Source: Iamia sp035575815 (GTDB lineage: Bacteria; Actinomycetota; Acidimicrobiia; Acidimicrobiales; Iamiaceae). Taken from it: a stretch of 38,095 nt of DNA. The stretch covers positions 1-38,095 of the forward strand of contig NZ_DATLXO010000148.1 in NCBI RefSeq assembly GCF_035575815.1. The letters run 5' to 3'. Below the pieces are notes generated by a model, which saw nothing but the letters and a program-made list of their open reading frames with translations, searched no databases and had not been told where the DNA came from. Made by a program: the position numbers and the translations under genes. This document shows positions 31,920-38,095 of the stretch, one piece after another; the first letter of the stretch is position 1; the number at the start of each line of letters is the position of its first letter.

Positions 31920-32761
31920 GTTGCCGGCCGCTGCCCGTAGTCGGCGAATGGCTCGTCGCGGCGGCGGACCGCCGCCATCGCCCCGTCGGCTCTGGCCAGC
32001 TCGACGAAGTCGAGCCCTTCTTGGGTGTGGCGGGCGATGCCGTCGAAGAGGCATCCGAGCAGTCGCGACGTCGCCGGCGCGTACGCGTGGTCGTTGACCT
32101 GGTTGCAGAGCAGCTTCATCATCCGCAGCTGGTTGAGCGGCAGTCGACCGATGCGCTGGGCCAAGGCCATCGATCGGGGCTCGAGCTCCTCGTCGGGCAC
32201 GCACTCGAGCACCAGGCCGATCTCGGCGGCGACGGGGCCAGGGATCTCGTCGCCGGTGAAGAGGTAGCGCTTGGCCCGCTCCACGCCGAGGCGAGCGATC
32301 CAGGCCCAGGGCGCTTCGGGGGTCCCCCAGACACGGGCGGGCGGGTAACCGAACCGGGCGCTGTCAGCGGCGACGATCAGGTCGGCGTTCAGCACAAGAT
32401 CGGTGCCGCCGGCCACGCACCAACCCTGCACCGCGGCGACGGTCGGCTTGGACAGGTCGTGCAAGCGCGCCCAGACCCGAGCGAAGGTCGAGATCATCTG
32501 CAGGTCGGCGACGGAGTCCCACACCCGGTCGCGCCCCTCCCCACCCTGGGCGGTGGTGCCGGCCTCGAGCGCGAAGCCGGCGCTGAACGCTCGACCCTCG
32601 GCGCGGAGCAGAACCACCCGCACCCGTTCCTCGGCGTCGGCGGCTAGCAGCGCCTCATCGAGCTCGTCGCGGAGGCCGGCGGTGATGGTGTTCAGCTCCA
32701 GGGGCCGGCACAGCACAAGGGATCGAACCGGGCCGTCGTCTTCGATACGTACCGAGGTCAT
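31916..32761 (-). CDS. enoyl-CoA hydratase (crotonase) family protein
   Basis: A 281-residue crotonase, first structural gene of the operon. Seen: SLVLCRPLELNTITAGLRDEL, the oxyanion-hole GRAFSAGFAL, VQGWCVAGGTDLVLNADLIVAADSARFGYPPARVWGTPE and RLGVERAKRYLFTGDEI. The GGTDL helix lacks the classical Glu. It is distinct from the other two crotonases in the window, so the three are paralogues rather than a recent duplication. The ATG at 32761 lies 6 nt after a TAGTCT -10 element, giving a leaderless mRNA. Confidence 0.9.
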   Translation of the reverse strand: MTSVRIEDDGPVRSLVLCRPLELNTITAGLRDELDEALLAADAEERVRVVLLRAEGRAFSAGFALEAGTTAQGGEGRDRVWDSVADLQMISTFARVWARLHDLSKPTVAAVQGWCVAGGTDLVLNADLIVAADSARFGYPPARVWGTPEAPWAWIARLGVERAKRYLFTGDEIPGPVAAEIGLVLECVPDEELEPRSMALAQRIGRLPLNQLRMMKLLCNQVNDHAYAPATSRLLGCLFDGIARHTQEGLDFVELARADGAMAAVRRRDEPFADYGQRPAT

Positions 32762-32767
32762 CTGGGT

Positions 32768-32796
32768 AGACTAGGTAGACCGGTCTAGTGAGTCAA
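32768..32796 (-). promoter_or_regulatory. promoter with embedded TetR-type operator
   Basis: On the minus strand TTGACT (plus 32791-32796) is a -35 element, followed after exactly 17 nt by TAGTCT (plus 32768-32773) as -10, 6 nt before the crotonase ATG. The spacer contains TAGACCGGTCTA (32776-32787), a perfect 12-bp palindrome of the kind TetR proteins bind. A repressor sitting there would block RNA polymerase. The TetR gene ends 13 nt upstream of the -35. Confidence 0.72.
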
Positions 32797-32809
32797 CCGG
32801 TCGCGGGCG

Positions 32810-33358
32810 TCAGACAGCAAGCAAGGCGATGCCTCGGGAGACAGCGCGCAAGGGCGCCGCTGAGCGGTGGCAACGGGCGAGGATGACACCGCCTTCGACC
32901 GCGGCGATGATCGCAGTGGCGCGATCAGTGGCATCCGGCACCCCCGCAGCGCGGAGGTGGGTCTCAACCGAGGCGATCCACAGGTCGAACGCTGCTTGGG
33001 TGGCGGCGGCAAGCCGGTCGTTGGCCGGCCCCACCTCCATCGCCATGAGCCCGACGGGACAGCCGTCGTAGAACTCCGAGCGCTCGAGCTGGTTGGCCAG
33101 GGCGTCGACGAAACGCTCGATCCCGTCGACCACGGACCCCTCACCGAGGCAGCGCTCGAGCAGGGAGCGCACCACGTCGCCGTAATAGGCGATGGCGGCC
33201 TCGCCGAGTTCCTCCTTGCCGGCGGGGAAGTGATGGTACATCGATCCCTTCGGCGCCCGGGCGTCGGTAATGATCTGGTTCAGGCCGGTGCCGCTGTAGC
33301 CATTGGCACGAACGAGATGCGCCATCGCGACGATCATCCGCTCCCTCGTGGTCTCCAT
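32810..33358 (-). CDS. TetR-family regulator, LmrA/YxaF-like
   Basis: A 182-residue repressor. DNA-binding domain residues 1-50: TRERMIVAMAHLVRANGYSGTGLNQIITDARAPKGSMYHHFPAGKEEL, with the Tyr-His-His-Phe and Pro-Lys-Gly of the LmrA/YxaF subgroup. The C-terminal domain (SEFYDGCPVGLMAMEVGPAND) is of the same subgroup. AAGGAG lies 8 nt before the ATG. It lies directly upstream of the crotonase operon in the same direction and is its likely repressor, acting at the palindrome at 32776-32787. Confidence 0.88.
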   Translation of the reverse strand: METTRERMIVAMAHLVRANGYSGTGLNQIITDARAPKGSMYHHFPAGKEELGEAAIAYYGDVVRSLLERCLGEGSVVDGIERFVDALANQLERSEFYDGCPVGLMAMEVGPANDRLAAATQAAFDLWIASVETHLRAAGVPDATDRATAIIAAVEGGVILARCHRSAAPLRAVSRGIALLAV

Positions 33359-33714
33359 CGCTCTCCTTCTACCGTTGGTCACTGCCGGATGTTGGTCCTG
33401 CGGACCGGGTAGTCGCCGATCGTCCATACCCGGCGCTGGGCGTCCGCCTGCCCGGTCACTCCGGTCGGACAGCCCTCGCGCTCGTCGGCAGCCACCGCCT
33501 CGACGGTACCGGGCGCTCGGAGCCGGTCCGGGGGTGAACGCCCGTGCCCAGTGGGCCGGAGGCGTCGAACTCGGAGAGCGGCTCCCAGGGCCAGGGCCAC
33601 AGCCTGGCTGCATTCGCCTGCTCGGCCGGCGAACCGCTCCGAGGACAAGTCGGGCAGTGGATCTGAACCGGGCGAGGTAAAGCCCCGTGGCTCGGATCTG
33701 GTCGGCGGGTTGGC
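33359..33714. other. intergenic region with possible gene remnant
   Basis: This 356-nt gap holds no certain gene. On the minus strand a frame ending at 33379, 20 nt before the TetR start, gives the sensible-looking tail VWTIGDYPVRRTNIRQ with G/C-ending codons, and may be the leftover of a lost gene. No repeat or RNA structure stands out. Confidence 0.35.
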
Positions 33715-34152
33715 TTACGGTGCGTCGACCACCCGGTATTCGACCTGGAGTGCGTCGCAGGCATTGCGAAGCGGCGGACTGTCGGTGCGAACCGCCGCGG
33801 TCGCATCGGTGAGCAAGGCGAGCGCCAACGCCTCGGCGCTCAGGTAGTTCAGCCGTCTCTGTGTGTCGAGCCGGGCCATGACCGGCACAAGCGTGAGCGG
33901 TCCGACGAGTCCGATCTCATCGGGCAGTCGAGCGATCCGAGCGCGCAGAGCGGTGCGGGCCGGCTCGGCGACGGCAGCGATGCGGCCTGACAGCGATCCT
34001 TGGCCCGAGCCGTGCTCGGACGCGTTCGCCACCCGGTAGTACCAGCTGGCCGTCGTGTAGACCGCGGCCTCCGACACCGCTTCCGCCAGCCAACCGCGGA
34101 CGTCCTCGGTGAGCAGGTCCAAGAGCAGGTGGTCGTCGACGACCAGCGCCAC
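33715..34152 (-). CDS. PIN-like toxin candidate
   Basis: A 145-residue protein. Its start VVDDHLLLDLL fits the first acidic strand of a PIN nuclease, and LNYLSAEALALALLTDATAAVRTDSPPLRNACDALQVEYRVVD fits the C-terminal PIN core where an Asp or Glu and a Thr-Asp normally lie. The middle TTASWYYRVANA and the long helix region lack the usual Glu motif, so it would be a divergent member. It starts 12 nt after a small gene of antitoxin size on the same strand. Catalysis is not demonstrable from the sequence alone. Confidence 0.6.
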   Translation of the reverse strand: MALVVDDHLLLDLLTEDVRGWLAEAVSEAAVYTTASWYYRVANASEHGSGQGSLSGRIAAVAEPARTALRARIARLPDEIGLVGPLTLVPVMARLDTQRRLNYLSAEALALALLTDATAAVRTDSPPLRNACDALQVEYRVVDAP

Positions 34153-34164
34153 GAAGCTGACCGG

Positions 34165-34392
34165 CTACGACTGAGCCTGCATGTCCGGGTCGTCGGCGAC
34201 GATCTCTGCGACCGCCCGGTCGTAATCACCGCTGTCGACCCAGTCGCGCAGGGCCTCCCGTGCCGCCTCGGGAAGCGGGTCAGCGGGCGGGGTCCACGGA
34301 CGGTCGAGCAACTCGCCGCGCTCGCGGGCCAACTCGCGAGCACGCTCGACCACCGCTTGCAGTGCGGGGTCGAGCTCCAACTTCGTGGCCAC
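34165..34392 (-). CDS. antitoxin candidate, partner of the PIN-like protein
   Basis: A 75-residue protein beginning with TKLELDPALQAVVERARELARERGELLD, a helix-rich start like VapB-type antitoxins, and ending in an acidic DSGDYDRAVAEIVADDPDMQ tail suited to occupying a toxin groove. The GTG at 34392 has TACCGT (plus 34400-34405) 7 nt upstream. Not assigned to a named family. Gene order (small first, PIN-like second, 12-nt gap) is the main argument. Confidence 0.6.
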   Translation of the reverse strand: MATKLELDPALQAVVERARELARERGELLDRPWTPPADPLPEAAREALRDWVDSGDYDRAVAEIVADDPDMQAQS

Positions 34393-34479
34393 ACGCGCAA
34401 CGGTAGCGGCCTTCGGCTCCGGCAGCCATGGCAGTTCGTCCGACGGTCCGCAGGGGGAAAGCTGAGCACCCCGGGCCAA

Positions 34480-34819
34480 GGCGGCGTGACCCTAGCGTGA
34501 CCTTACGGAGCGGGACCGGGATGACGAGACGGAACGGGACGACACGCCGCACCCTCGCTGGCTTGGAGAAACCGGCGAACGCCCTGCTCACCGCTCCTGG
34601 TCAACTGGGAACGCGAGTTCGTTTCCCGTCACCCGCTCCAGACAGCAGGCCCAGGTCACCCCTGGTTTCGCCAGGCCAGCTAGGCCCGCCTGCCTCTGGG
34701 CCTTGCCCGACTTCGGTGGTGGCGACAGCGCAGCAGGTCACAGGCAGTCACGCTGACCGAGCGGGGAAGGCCCGGCGGCCCAGCTCGCGCGGTGTCCAAC
34801 ACGGGGGCGACCTCGCCGT
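34480..34819. other. intergenic region carrying a tRNA-like fragment
   Basis: This 340-nt region separates the second toxin-antitoxin pair from a TetR gene. Its one recognisable item is the tRNA-Gly-like 3' end at 34611-34640. No integrase or protein-coding gene is seen. Confidence 0.5.
34611..34640 (+). other. tRNA-Gly 3'-end-like fragment (possible att scar)
   Basis: The 30 nt at 34611-34640 run ACGCGAGTTCGTTTCC then CGTCACCCGCTCCA. This resembles the T-arm and acceptor end of actinobacterial tRNA-Gly (from memory ACGCGGGTTCGATTCC with the same ending) with two differences. No D-arm or anticodon arm precedes it. Integrative elements often recombine at the 3' end of tRNA genes and leave such copies, so this could be one end of a past insertion. 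Confidence 0.5.
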
Positions 34820-35410
34820 TCACGGCCAGCTGGTCATGGCCAGGTCGACGACGGCATGGAGCTCGGCACGAGAGGCGCCATCTCGAGCCAGGATGGCCAT
34901 GCCGTTGATCACCGAGGCGAAGAACGCCGCCAGTGAATCAGCGTCACTGTCGGTCGGGAGCTCTCCTGCGGCCGCGCCGTCGCGGATCCTGTCGGCGATG
35001 AGGTTCCGGTCGGTTCGCCGATGCTCCGAGAGGAACTGGGCGACCGGCTCGTCGTCTGGCATCCACGTACCGCCTCCGAGGACGATCAGGCAGCCCGATG
35101 GGGTGCCCGGATCGCTGAACATGTCGGCGTTGCTGCGCAGCATCGCCTCCACGCCAGCCTCTGCCGTAGCTCCCGTCAGCAGTGCCCGCTCTGCAGCTGC
35201 GCCTGCGGTGGAGTCATACAGCTCGACGGCCTCCCGGAAGAGTGCCTCCTTGCTGCCGAACGCGGCGTAGAGGCTGGGCATGGAAACACCCATCTCAGCG
35301 GCGAGCGTGGCGAGTGAGCTGCTGTCGTAGCCCCGCTCCCAGAAGACTCTCATGGCGGCCTCGAGCGCCATAGCCCGATCAAACCCGCGCGGCCGCCCTC
35401 TCCGAGCCAT
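34820..35410 (-). CDS. TetR/AcrR-family transcriptional regulator
   Basis: A 196-residue repressor. The DNA-binding domain reads RGRPRGFDRAMALEAAMRVFWERGYDSSSLATLAAEMGVSMPSLYAAFGSKEALFREAV, a classic TetR helix-turn-helix with Leu-Tyr-Ala-Ala-Phe. The rest is helical ligand domain. The ATG at 35410 has GAGGAA 7-8 nt upstream; a GTG immediately before it (35413) is an alternative. It is divergent from an SDR oxidoreductase with a 110-nt shared region, so it probably represses that gene and itself. Confidence 0.9.
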   Translation of the reverse strand: MARRGRPRGFDRAMALEAAMRVFWERGYDSSSLATLAAEMGVSMPSLYAAFGSKEALFREAVELYDSTAGAAAERALLTGATAEAGVEAMLRSNADMFSDPGTPSGCLIVLGGGTWMPDDEPVAQFLSEHRRTDRNLIADRIRDGAAAGELPTDSDADSLAAFFASVINGMAILARDGASRAELHAVVDLAMTSWP

Positions 35411-35452
35411 CACTGTTCCTCACGATCGTGTCGGCCATCGGGCCCCCAGTCG

Positions 35453-35481
35453 TTGCGAAGGTACCCGTCGAAGGATACGGT
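35453..35481 (+). promoter_or_regulatory. candidate promoter of the SDR-Gdx operon
   Basis: TTGCGA (35453-35458) and TACGGT (35476-35481) are separated by exactly 17 nt. The region down to the ATG at 35521 is unusually A/T-rich for this window and includes AAAGGA (35510-35515) as ribosome site. It probably also holds the divergent TetR operator, but no clear palindrome is visible. Confidence 0.5.
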
Positions 35482-35520
35482 CTAGCGAATAGTACAGAAA
35501 TCACTACACAAAGGATCGCC

Positions 35521-36258
35521 ATGGACCTGACAGGCAAGACCGCACTGGTGACCGGAGGAAGTCGTGGCATCGGCGCTGCGATCGCGACCGGTTTGGCAGA
35601 CCACGGGGCGGACGTCGCGTTCACCTACCTCAACCGCACCGACCGCGCCATGTCGGTGGCGGCCGACATCAAGGCCGCAGGCCGCCGAGGCCTCCCCATC
35701 CACGCCGACAGCGCGCAGAGGGACTCGGTCACTGACGCCGTCATCCGCGCCACCGACGCGCTCGGTGGCCTTGACATCCTCGTCAACAACGCAGGGATCG
35801 CCCCCCTCGGTCCCCTCGAAGACGTGACGGCCGAAGAGGTCGAGCGGACAATCGCGATCCACGTGATCGCACCCTTCGTCGCCTCGCAGGCGGCGGCGAC
35901 CGTGATGCACGACGGTGGACGGATCATCACCATCGGGAGCTGCTTCGTTGACCGAGTCCCCGAGGCCGGAGTCACGCTGTACGCCGCCAGCAAAGCCGCC
36001 ACGGTGGGCATGACCAAAGGCCTGGCACGCGACCTCGGCCCCCGAGGGATCACCGCCAACGTCGTTCACCCGGGATCGACCGACACCGAGATGAACCCGG
36101 CCGACGGCCCCACCGCAAGCTCCGAACGACGCCACATCGCCCTCGACCGGTACGGCACGCCTGACGAGGTCGCCGCCATGGTCGTGTTCCTGGCCAGCGA
36201 CGAGGCGCGGTACGTCACCGGCGCCGCCCTGTCAGTCGACGGCGGATTCGCGGCCTAA
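35521..36258 (+). CDS. short-chain dehydrogenase/reductase
   Basis: A 245-residue NAD(P)H-dependent oxidoreductase. Seen: the cofactor motif TGGSRGIGAAIATGL, LVNNAGIAPLGPL, the catalytic Ser near ITIGSCF and YAASKAA (Tyr and Lys), and a C-terminal YVTGAALSVDGGFAA. It resembles the 3-ketoacyl-ACP reductase-like SDRs often found beside a TetR gene. The open frame starts earlier at 35428, but the ATG at 35521 fits the family and has a ribosome site. Substrate unknown. The exporter gene follows after 10 nt. Confidence 0.93.
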   Translation: MDLTGKTALVTGGSRGIGAAIATGLADHGADVAFTYLNRTDRAMSVAADIKAAGRRGLPIHADSAQRDSVTDAVIRATDALGGLDILVNNAGIAPLGPLEDVTAEEVERTIAIHVIAPFVASQAAATVMHDGGRIITIGSCFVDRVPEAGVTLYAASKAATVGMTKGLARDLGPRGITANVVHPGSTDTEMNPADGPTASSERRHIALDRYGTPDEVAAMVVFLASDEARYVTGAALSVDGGFAA

Positions 36259-36268
36259 CGCCCCGACC

Positions 36269-36583
36269 ATGGCCTGGCTCATCCTCATCACCGCCGCGCT
36301 CCTCGAGGTCATCTGGGCGGTCGCCCTCGAACGGTCCGATGGGTTGACACGACTGTGGCCCAGCGTCGCCGCCCTCACCATCGCCAACACCAGCCTCGTG
36401 CTCCTGTCGTTCGCCCTCCGAGACCTGCCGGTGGGGACCGCGTACGCTCTGTGGACCGGGCTCGGCGCAGTTGGCGTGGTGACTGCCGGCATAGTCCTGC
36501 TCGACGAGTCGGTCTCGCCCGTCCGCCTCGCCTGCATCGGCCTCGTCCTCCTCGGACTCATGGGACTGCGCATCGTCGAATGA
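36269..36583 (+). CDS. gdx: SMR-family exporter, Gdx (SugE) type
   Basis: A 104-residue four-helix transporter. The start WLILITAALLEVIWAVALERSDG carries the essential membrane Glu, and LPVGTAYALWTGLGAVGVVTAGIVLLDES is the Gdx/SugE signature (QacE-type Emr proteins differ here). Gdx members export guanidinium by proton exchange; some export quaternary ammonium compounds. A guanidine riboswitch, usual for stand-alone gdx, is absent; instead the gene is tied to the SDR and a divergent TetR. The 12-bp palindrome CGCGGGCCCGCG at 36589-36600 follows its stop and may act as terminator. Confidence 0.92.
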   Translation: MAWLILITAALLEVIWAVALERSDGLTRLWPSVAALTIANTSLVLLSFALRDLPVGTAYALWTGLGAVGVVTAGIVLLDESVSPVRLACIGLVLLGLMGLRIVE

Positions 36584-36692
36584 TCAGACGCGGGCCCGCG
36601 GGGGTCGATCCCGAAGTCATGGGGAGCCGCGGAGGGCGGGGGTTCCCTATAGACGGTGCCTCACGGCGCGGCTCGACATCCCCTCGGCTCGA

Positions 36693-37514
36693 TCAGCGGG
36701 CGTCGAGCACGCCGGCGGCCAGCAGGGCGATCAGCAGCACCCCGAGGGCCACACGGTAAACGACGAACACGGCGGTGGTGTGGGTGATGAGGTACTTGAG
36801 GAGCCAGGCGATGGCGGCGTAGCCGACGACGAAGGCCAGCACGGTGGCCACGACCGTCTCGGCGATGCCGGGACCGTCGCCGGCGGCCACATCCGGCGCA
36901 GTCACCACGCCGGAGAGCACCACGGCGGGGATCGAGAGCAGGAACGAGAAGCGCGCCGCCGCCTCGCGGGTGAAGCCGAGGAACAGCCCGGCGCTGATCG
37001 TCGCCCCCGAGCGCGACACTCCGGGCACGAGGGCTAGGGCCTGGGCGGCGCCGACGACGACGGCCGAGCGGGTGTCGACCTCCTCGATGGTGCGGGTCCG
37101 GCGAGCGACGCGCTCGGCGGCGAAGAGCACGACACCGACGACGATGAGCGATGCCGCGATGAGCCGCAGGTCCCGTGCGCCGGATTCGATCTCGTCCCTG
37201 AACGCCAGGCCCGCGAGCGAGATCGGCACCGTGGCCAGGATCAGGTACCAACCCAGGCGGGCATCGAGGGTCGACCGGAGCTCCGGATCGCCGAGCGAGC
37301 GCAGCCACGTGGTGGCCACCCGCCACAGGTCCCGGCGGAAGTAGATGACCACGGCGAGAACCGTGCCGAGCTGGGTGACGGCGGTGAACGCGGTCCCGGG
37401 GTCCTCCCAGCCGAGGAAGGCAGGCACGATGCGCAGGTGCCCGCTCGACGACACGGGCAGGAACTCGGTGAGGCCCTGGACGATCCCCAGGACGACGGCT
37501 TCGACGAACGACAC
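36693..37514 (-). CDS. uppP: undecaprenyl-diphosphatase UppP (BacA)
   Basis: A 273-residue membrane enzyme that recycles the peptidoglycan carrier lipid by dephosphorylating undecaprenyl diphosphate. The signature GIVQGLTEFLPVSSSGHL and the second motif LVPGVSRSGATISAGLFLGFTREAAARFSFLLSIPAV are both complete, with about eight membrane helices. The GTG start at 37514 precedes SFVEAVVLG. A minus-strand CATGAT 5 nt upstream is a possible -10. It is a core gene marking the end of the accessory stretch. Confidence 0.96.
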   Translation of the reverse strand: MSFVEAVVLGIVQGLTEFLPVSSSGHLRIVPAFLGWEDPGTAFTAVTQLGTVLAVVIYFRRDLWRVATTWLRSLGDPELRSTLDARLGWYLILATVPISLAGLAFRDEIESGARDLRLIAASLIVVGVVLFAAERVARRTRTIEEVDTRSAVVVGAAQALALVPGVSRSGATISAGLFLGFTREAAARFSFLLSIPAVVLSGVVTAPDVAAGDGPGIAETVVATVLAFVVGYAAIAWLLKYLITHTTAVFVVYRVALGVLLIALLAAGVLDAR

Positions 37515-37651
37515 AGCGGATCATGCTGCCCGACCGACCCCTCACCGGCCCATCCCACGAGTCCGAGGTCCGCTCGCCCCGAGGCTCGCATCACCCGAAC
37601 CGCGGCCCCGATCCGGTCCCGGGGCGGGAGCCACCGCCGCGAGTGGGGCGT

Positions 37652-37936
37652 TCACGGTCGGTGCTGCGGGCGACGCGGGCGCGGCGCCGGGGTCCCGGTG
37701 AGGCCCTCGCCCCACACCTCGGCGCGCTCGGCGGCGTCGTCGGCGAGGGCGTGGGCCAGCGGGGCGAGGATCCTGCCGACGGCGCCGAGGATCCGGCGCA
37801 TGCCCGCCGGGGGCCGAAGGTCGGGGCGCGGGGGGCCTGAGCGGTGGCCCGAGCCACGGGCGTCGACCCGGTTCCCGGCGCCCGCTCGCCCGTCGGGCCG
37901 AGAGGGATCGATCACGAGGCGGAGTAGCGGGTCCAT
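37652..37936 (-). CDS. small hypothetical protein
   Basis: A 94-residue protein (103-nt upstream region contains a GTG at 37945 as alternative start). It has a hydrophobic N-terminal stretch (MDPLLRLVIDPS), a long Arg/Gly/Pro-rich linker and a helical segment (RRILGAVGRILAPLAHALADDAAERAEVWG). Codon use is typical of neighbours. No family recognised. It could be a chance frame in GC-rich DNA, but its helix with Asp-Asp-Ala-Ala-Glu looks gene-like. Confidence 0.42.
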   Translation of the reverse strand: MDPLLRLVIDPSRPDGRAGAGNRVDARGSGHRSGPPRPDLRPPAGMRRILGAVGRILAPLAHALADDAAERAEVWGEGLTGTPAPRPRRPQHRP

Positions 37937-37972
37937 GGCTTCCACGATGCGCCGGCCAACCGCACCCGACGA

Positions 37973-38008
37973 GTGGCAGGACTGCGCAGACCTGCCACTT
38001 TCCTGCCA
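37973..38008. promoter_or_regulatory. three TGGCAGG boxes upstream of a GlxA-like gene
   Basis: TGGCAGG occurs at 37974-37980 on the plus strand and as CCTGCCA at 37991-37997 and 38002-38008. GTGGCAGG (37973-37980) and CCTGCCAC (37991-37998) form an 8-bp inverted repeat. They resemble the Streptomyces AdpA consensus TGGCSNGWWY apart from the S position. The downstream gene encodes a likely AdpA-type regulator, so autoregulation is possible. Confidence 0.45.
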
Positions 38009-38019
38009 AGATGGTGCCT

Positions 38020-38095
38020 ATGCCACCACCGTGCGCCTCCCGTTCCGACCCCCACCGGGTCGTCGCCCTCGCGAGTGACGGCATGTCCCCGTTCG
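38020..38095 (+). CDS. start of a probable GlxA/AraC-type transcriptional regulator (partial)
   Basis: Only the first 25 codons are inside the window. After a Pro-rich start the sequence reads HRVVALASDGMSPF, like the first strand and loop of the DJ-1/PfpI domain in GlxA/AdpA regulators. An in-frame ATG at 38011 is an alternative start. The rest, including the expected AraC-type DNA-binding domain, lies beyond the end. Confidence 0.5.
   Translation, partial: MPPPCASRSDPHRVVALASDGMSPF

Noticed and set aside
34480..34640. A complete tRNA at the Gly-like fragment
   Set aside because: GGAGCGG at about 34506 could pair with CCGCTCC, but the distance is too great and no D- or anticodon arm fits.
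1..38095. CRISPR array or insertion sequence
   Set aside because: No regularly spaced repeats and no transposase or integrase motif were found; the Cas4-like fold of the nuclease at 6750 has no Cas neighbours.

Overview
The window is very GC-rich, about 70% or more by eye, with strong G/C bias at third codon positions, many GTG starts and widely used leaderless -10 promoters (TANNNT 6-8 nt before the start codon). Gene content fits a lipid-active actinobacterium: WS/DGAT acyltransferase, crotonases, DUF4333 and SAF proteins, and a FmdB-galU-moeA/glp-glpR block. I favour class Acidimicrobiia (Iamia-like), but that placement is inference and I ran no database search.

Layout. 1-6.6 kb: DoxX membrane protein, GGT-like hydrolase, an alkaline-phosphatase-superfamily enzyme with apparently permuted motifs, a TetR/SCP2-like pair, a SnoaL-like protein and a small unknown. 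6.7-10.5 kb: a co-directional run of Fe-S RecB-like nuclease, PAP2 phosphatase, DsbA-like oxidoreductase and WS/DGAT. 10.7-15.8 kb: a small unknown protein divergent from a receptor Ser/Thr kinase, ispE, a truncated acyltransferase-3 protein next to two perfect hairpins, a crotonase and an acidic protein. 15.8-21.9 kb: M1 aminopeptidase, a duplicated hairpin element, DUF4333 lipoprotein, a ferredoxin/ferredoxin-reductase/lysoplasmalogenase operon and a lipoprotein. 22-23.5 kb: Phd/PIN toxin-antitoxin pair, tRNA-Ala(CGC) and a CAP-domain lipoprotein.

23.6-30.5 kb is a conserved core block: glpR/sepX-like membrane protein, moaC, moaA, moeA/glp and galU on the minus strand, then FmdB zinc-ribbon protein, MTA phosphorylase and SAF protein on the plus strand. 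It mixes molybdenum cofactor synthesis with genes whose relatives in Corynebacterium and Streptomyces act in cell division and polar growth.

30.5-36.6 kb looks accessory: a TetR-controlled operon of two crotonases and an orphan hot-dog domain, with an operator inside a leaderless promoter; a second, PIN-like toxin-antitoxin pair; a 30-nt relic resembling a tRNA-Gly 3' end (possible attachment-site scar); and a TetR/SDR/Gdx exporter unit. Core sequence returns with uppP at 36.7 kb. The window closes with the first codons of a probable GlxA/AdpA-type regulator preceded by three TGGCAGG boxes.

No CRISPR array, rRNA, complete insertion sequence or recombinase gene was seen. The leads I rate highest are the permuted phosphatase, the Moco/Glp-GlpR block, the operator-in-leaderless-promoter of the crotonase operon, and the tRNA-Gly relic with its accessory neighbourhood.
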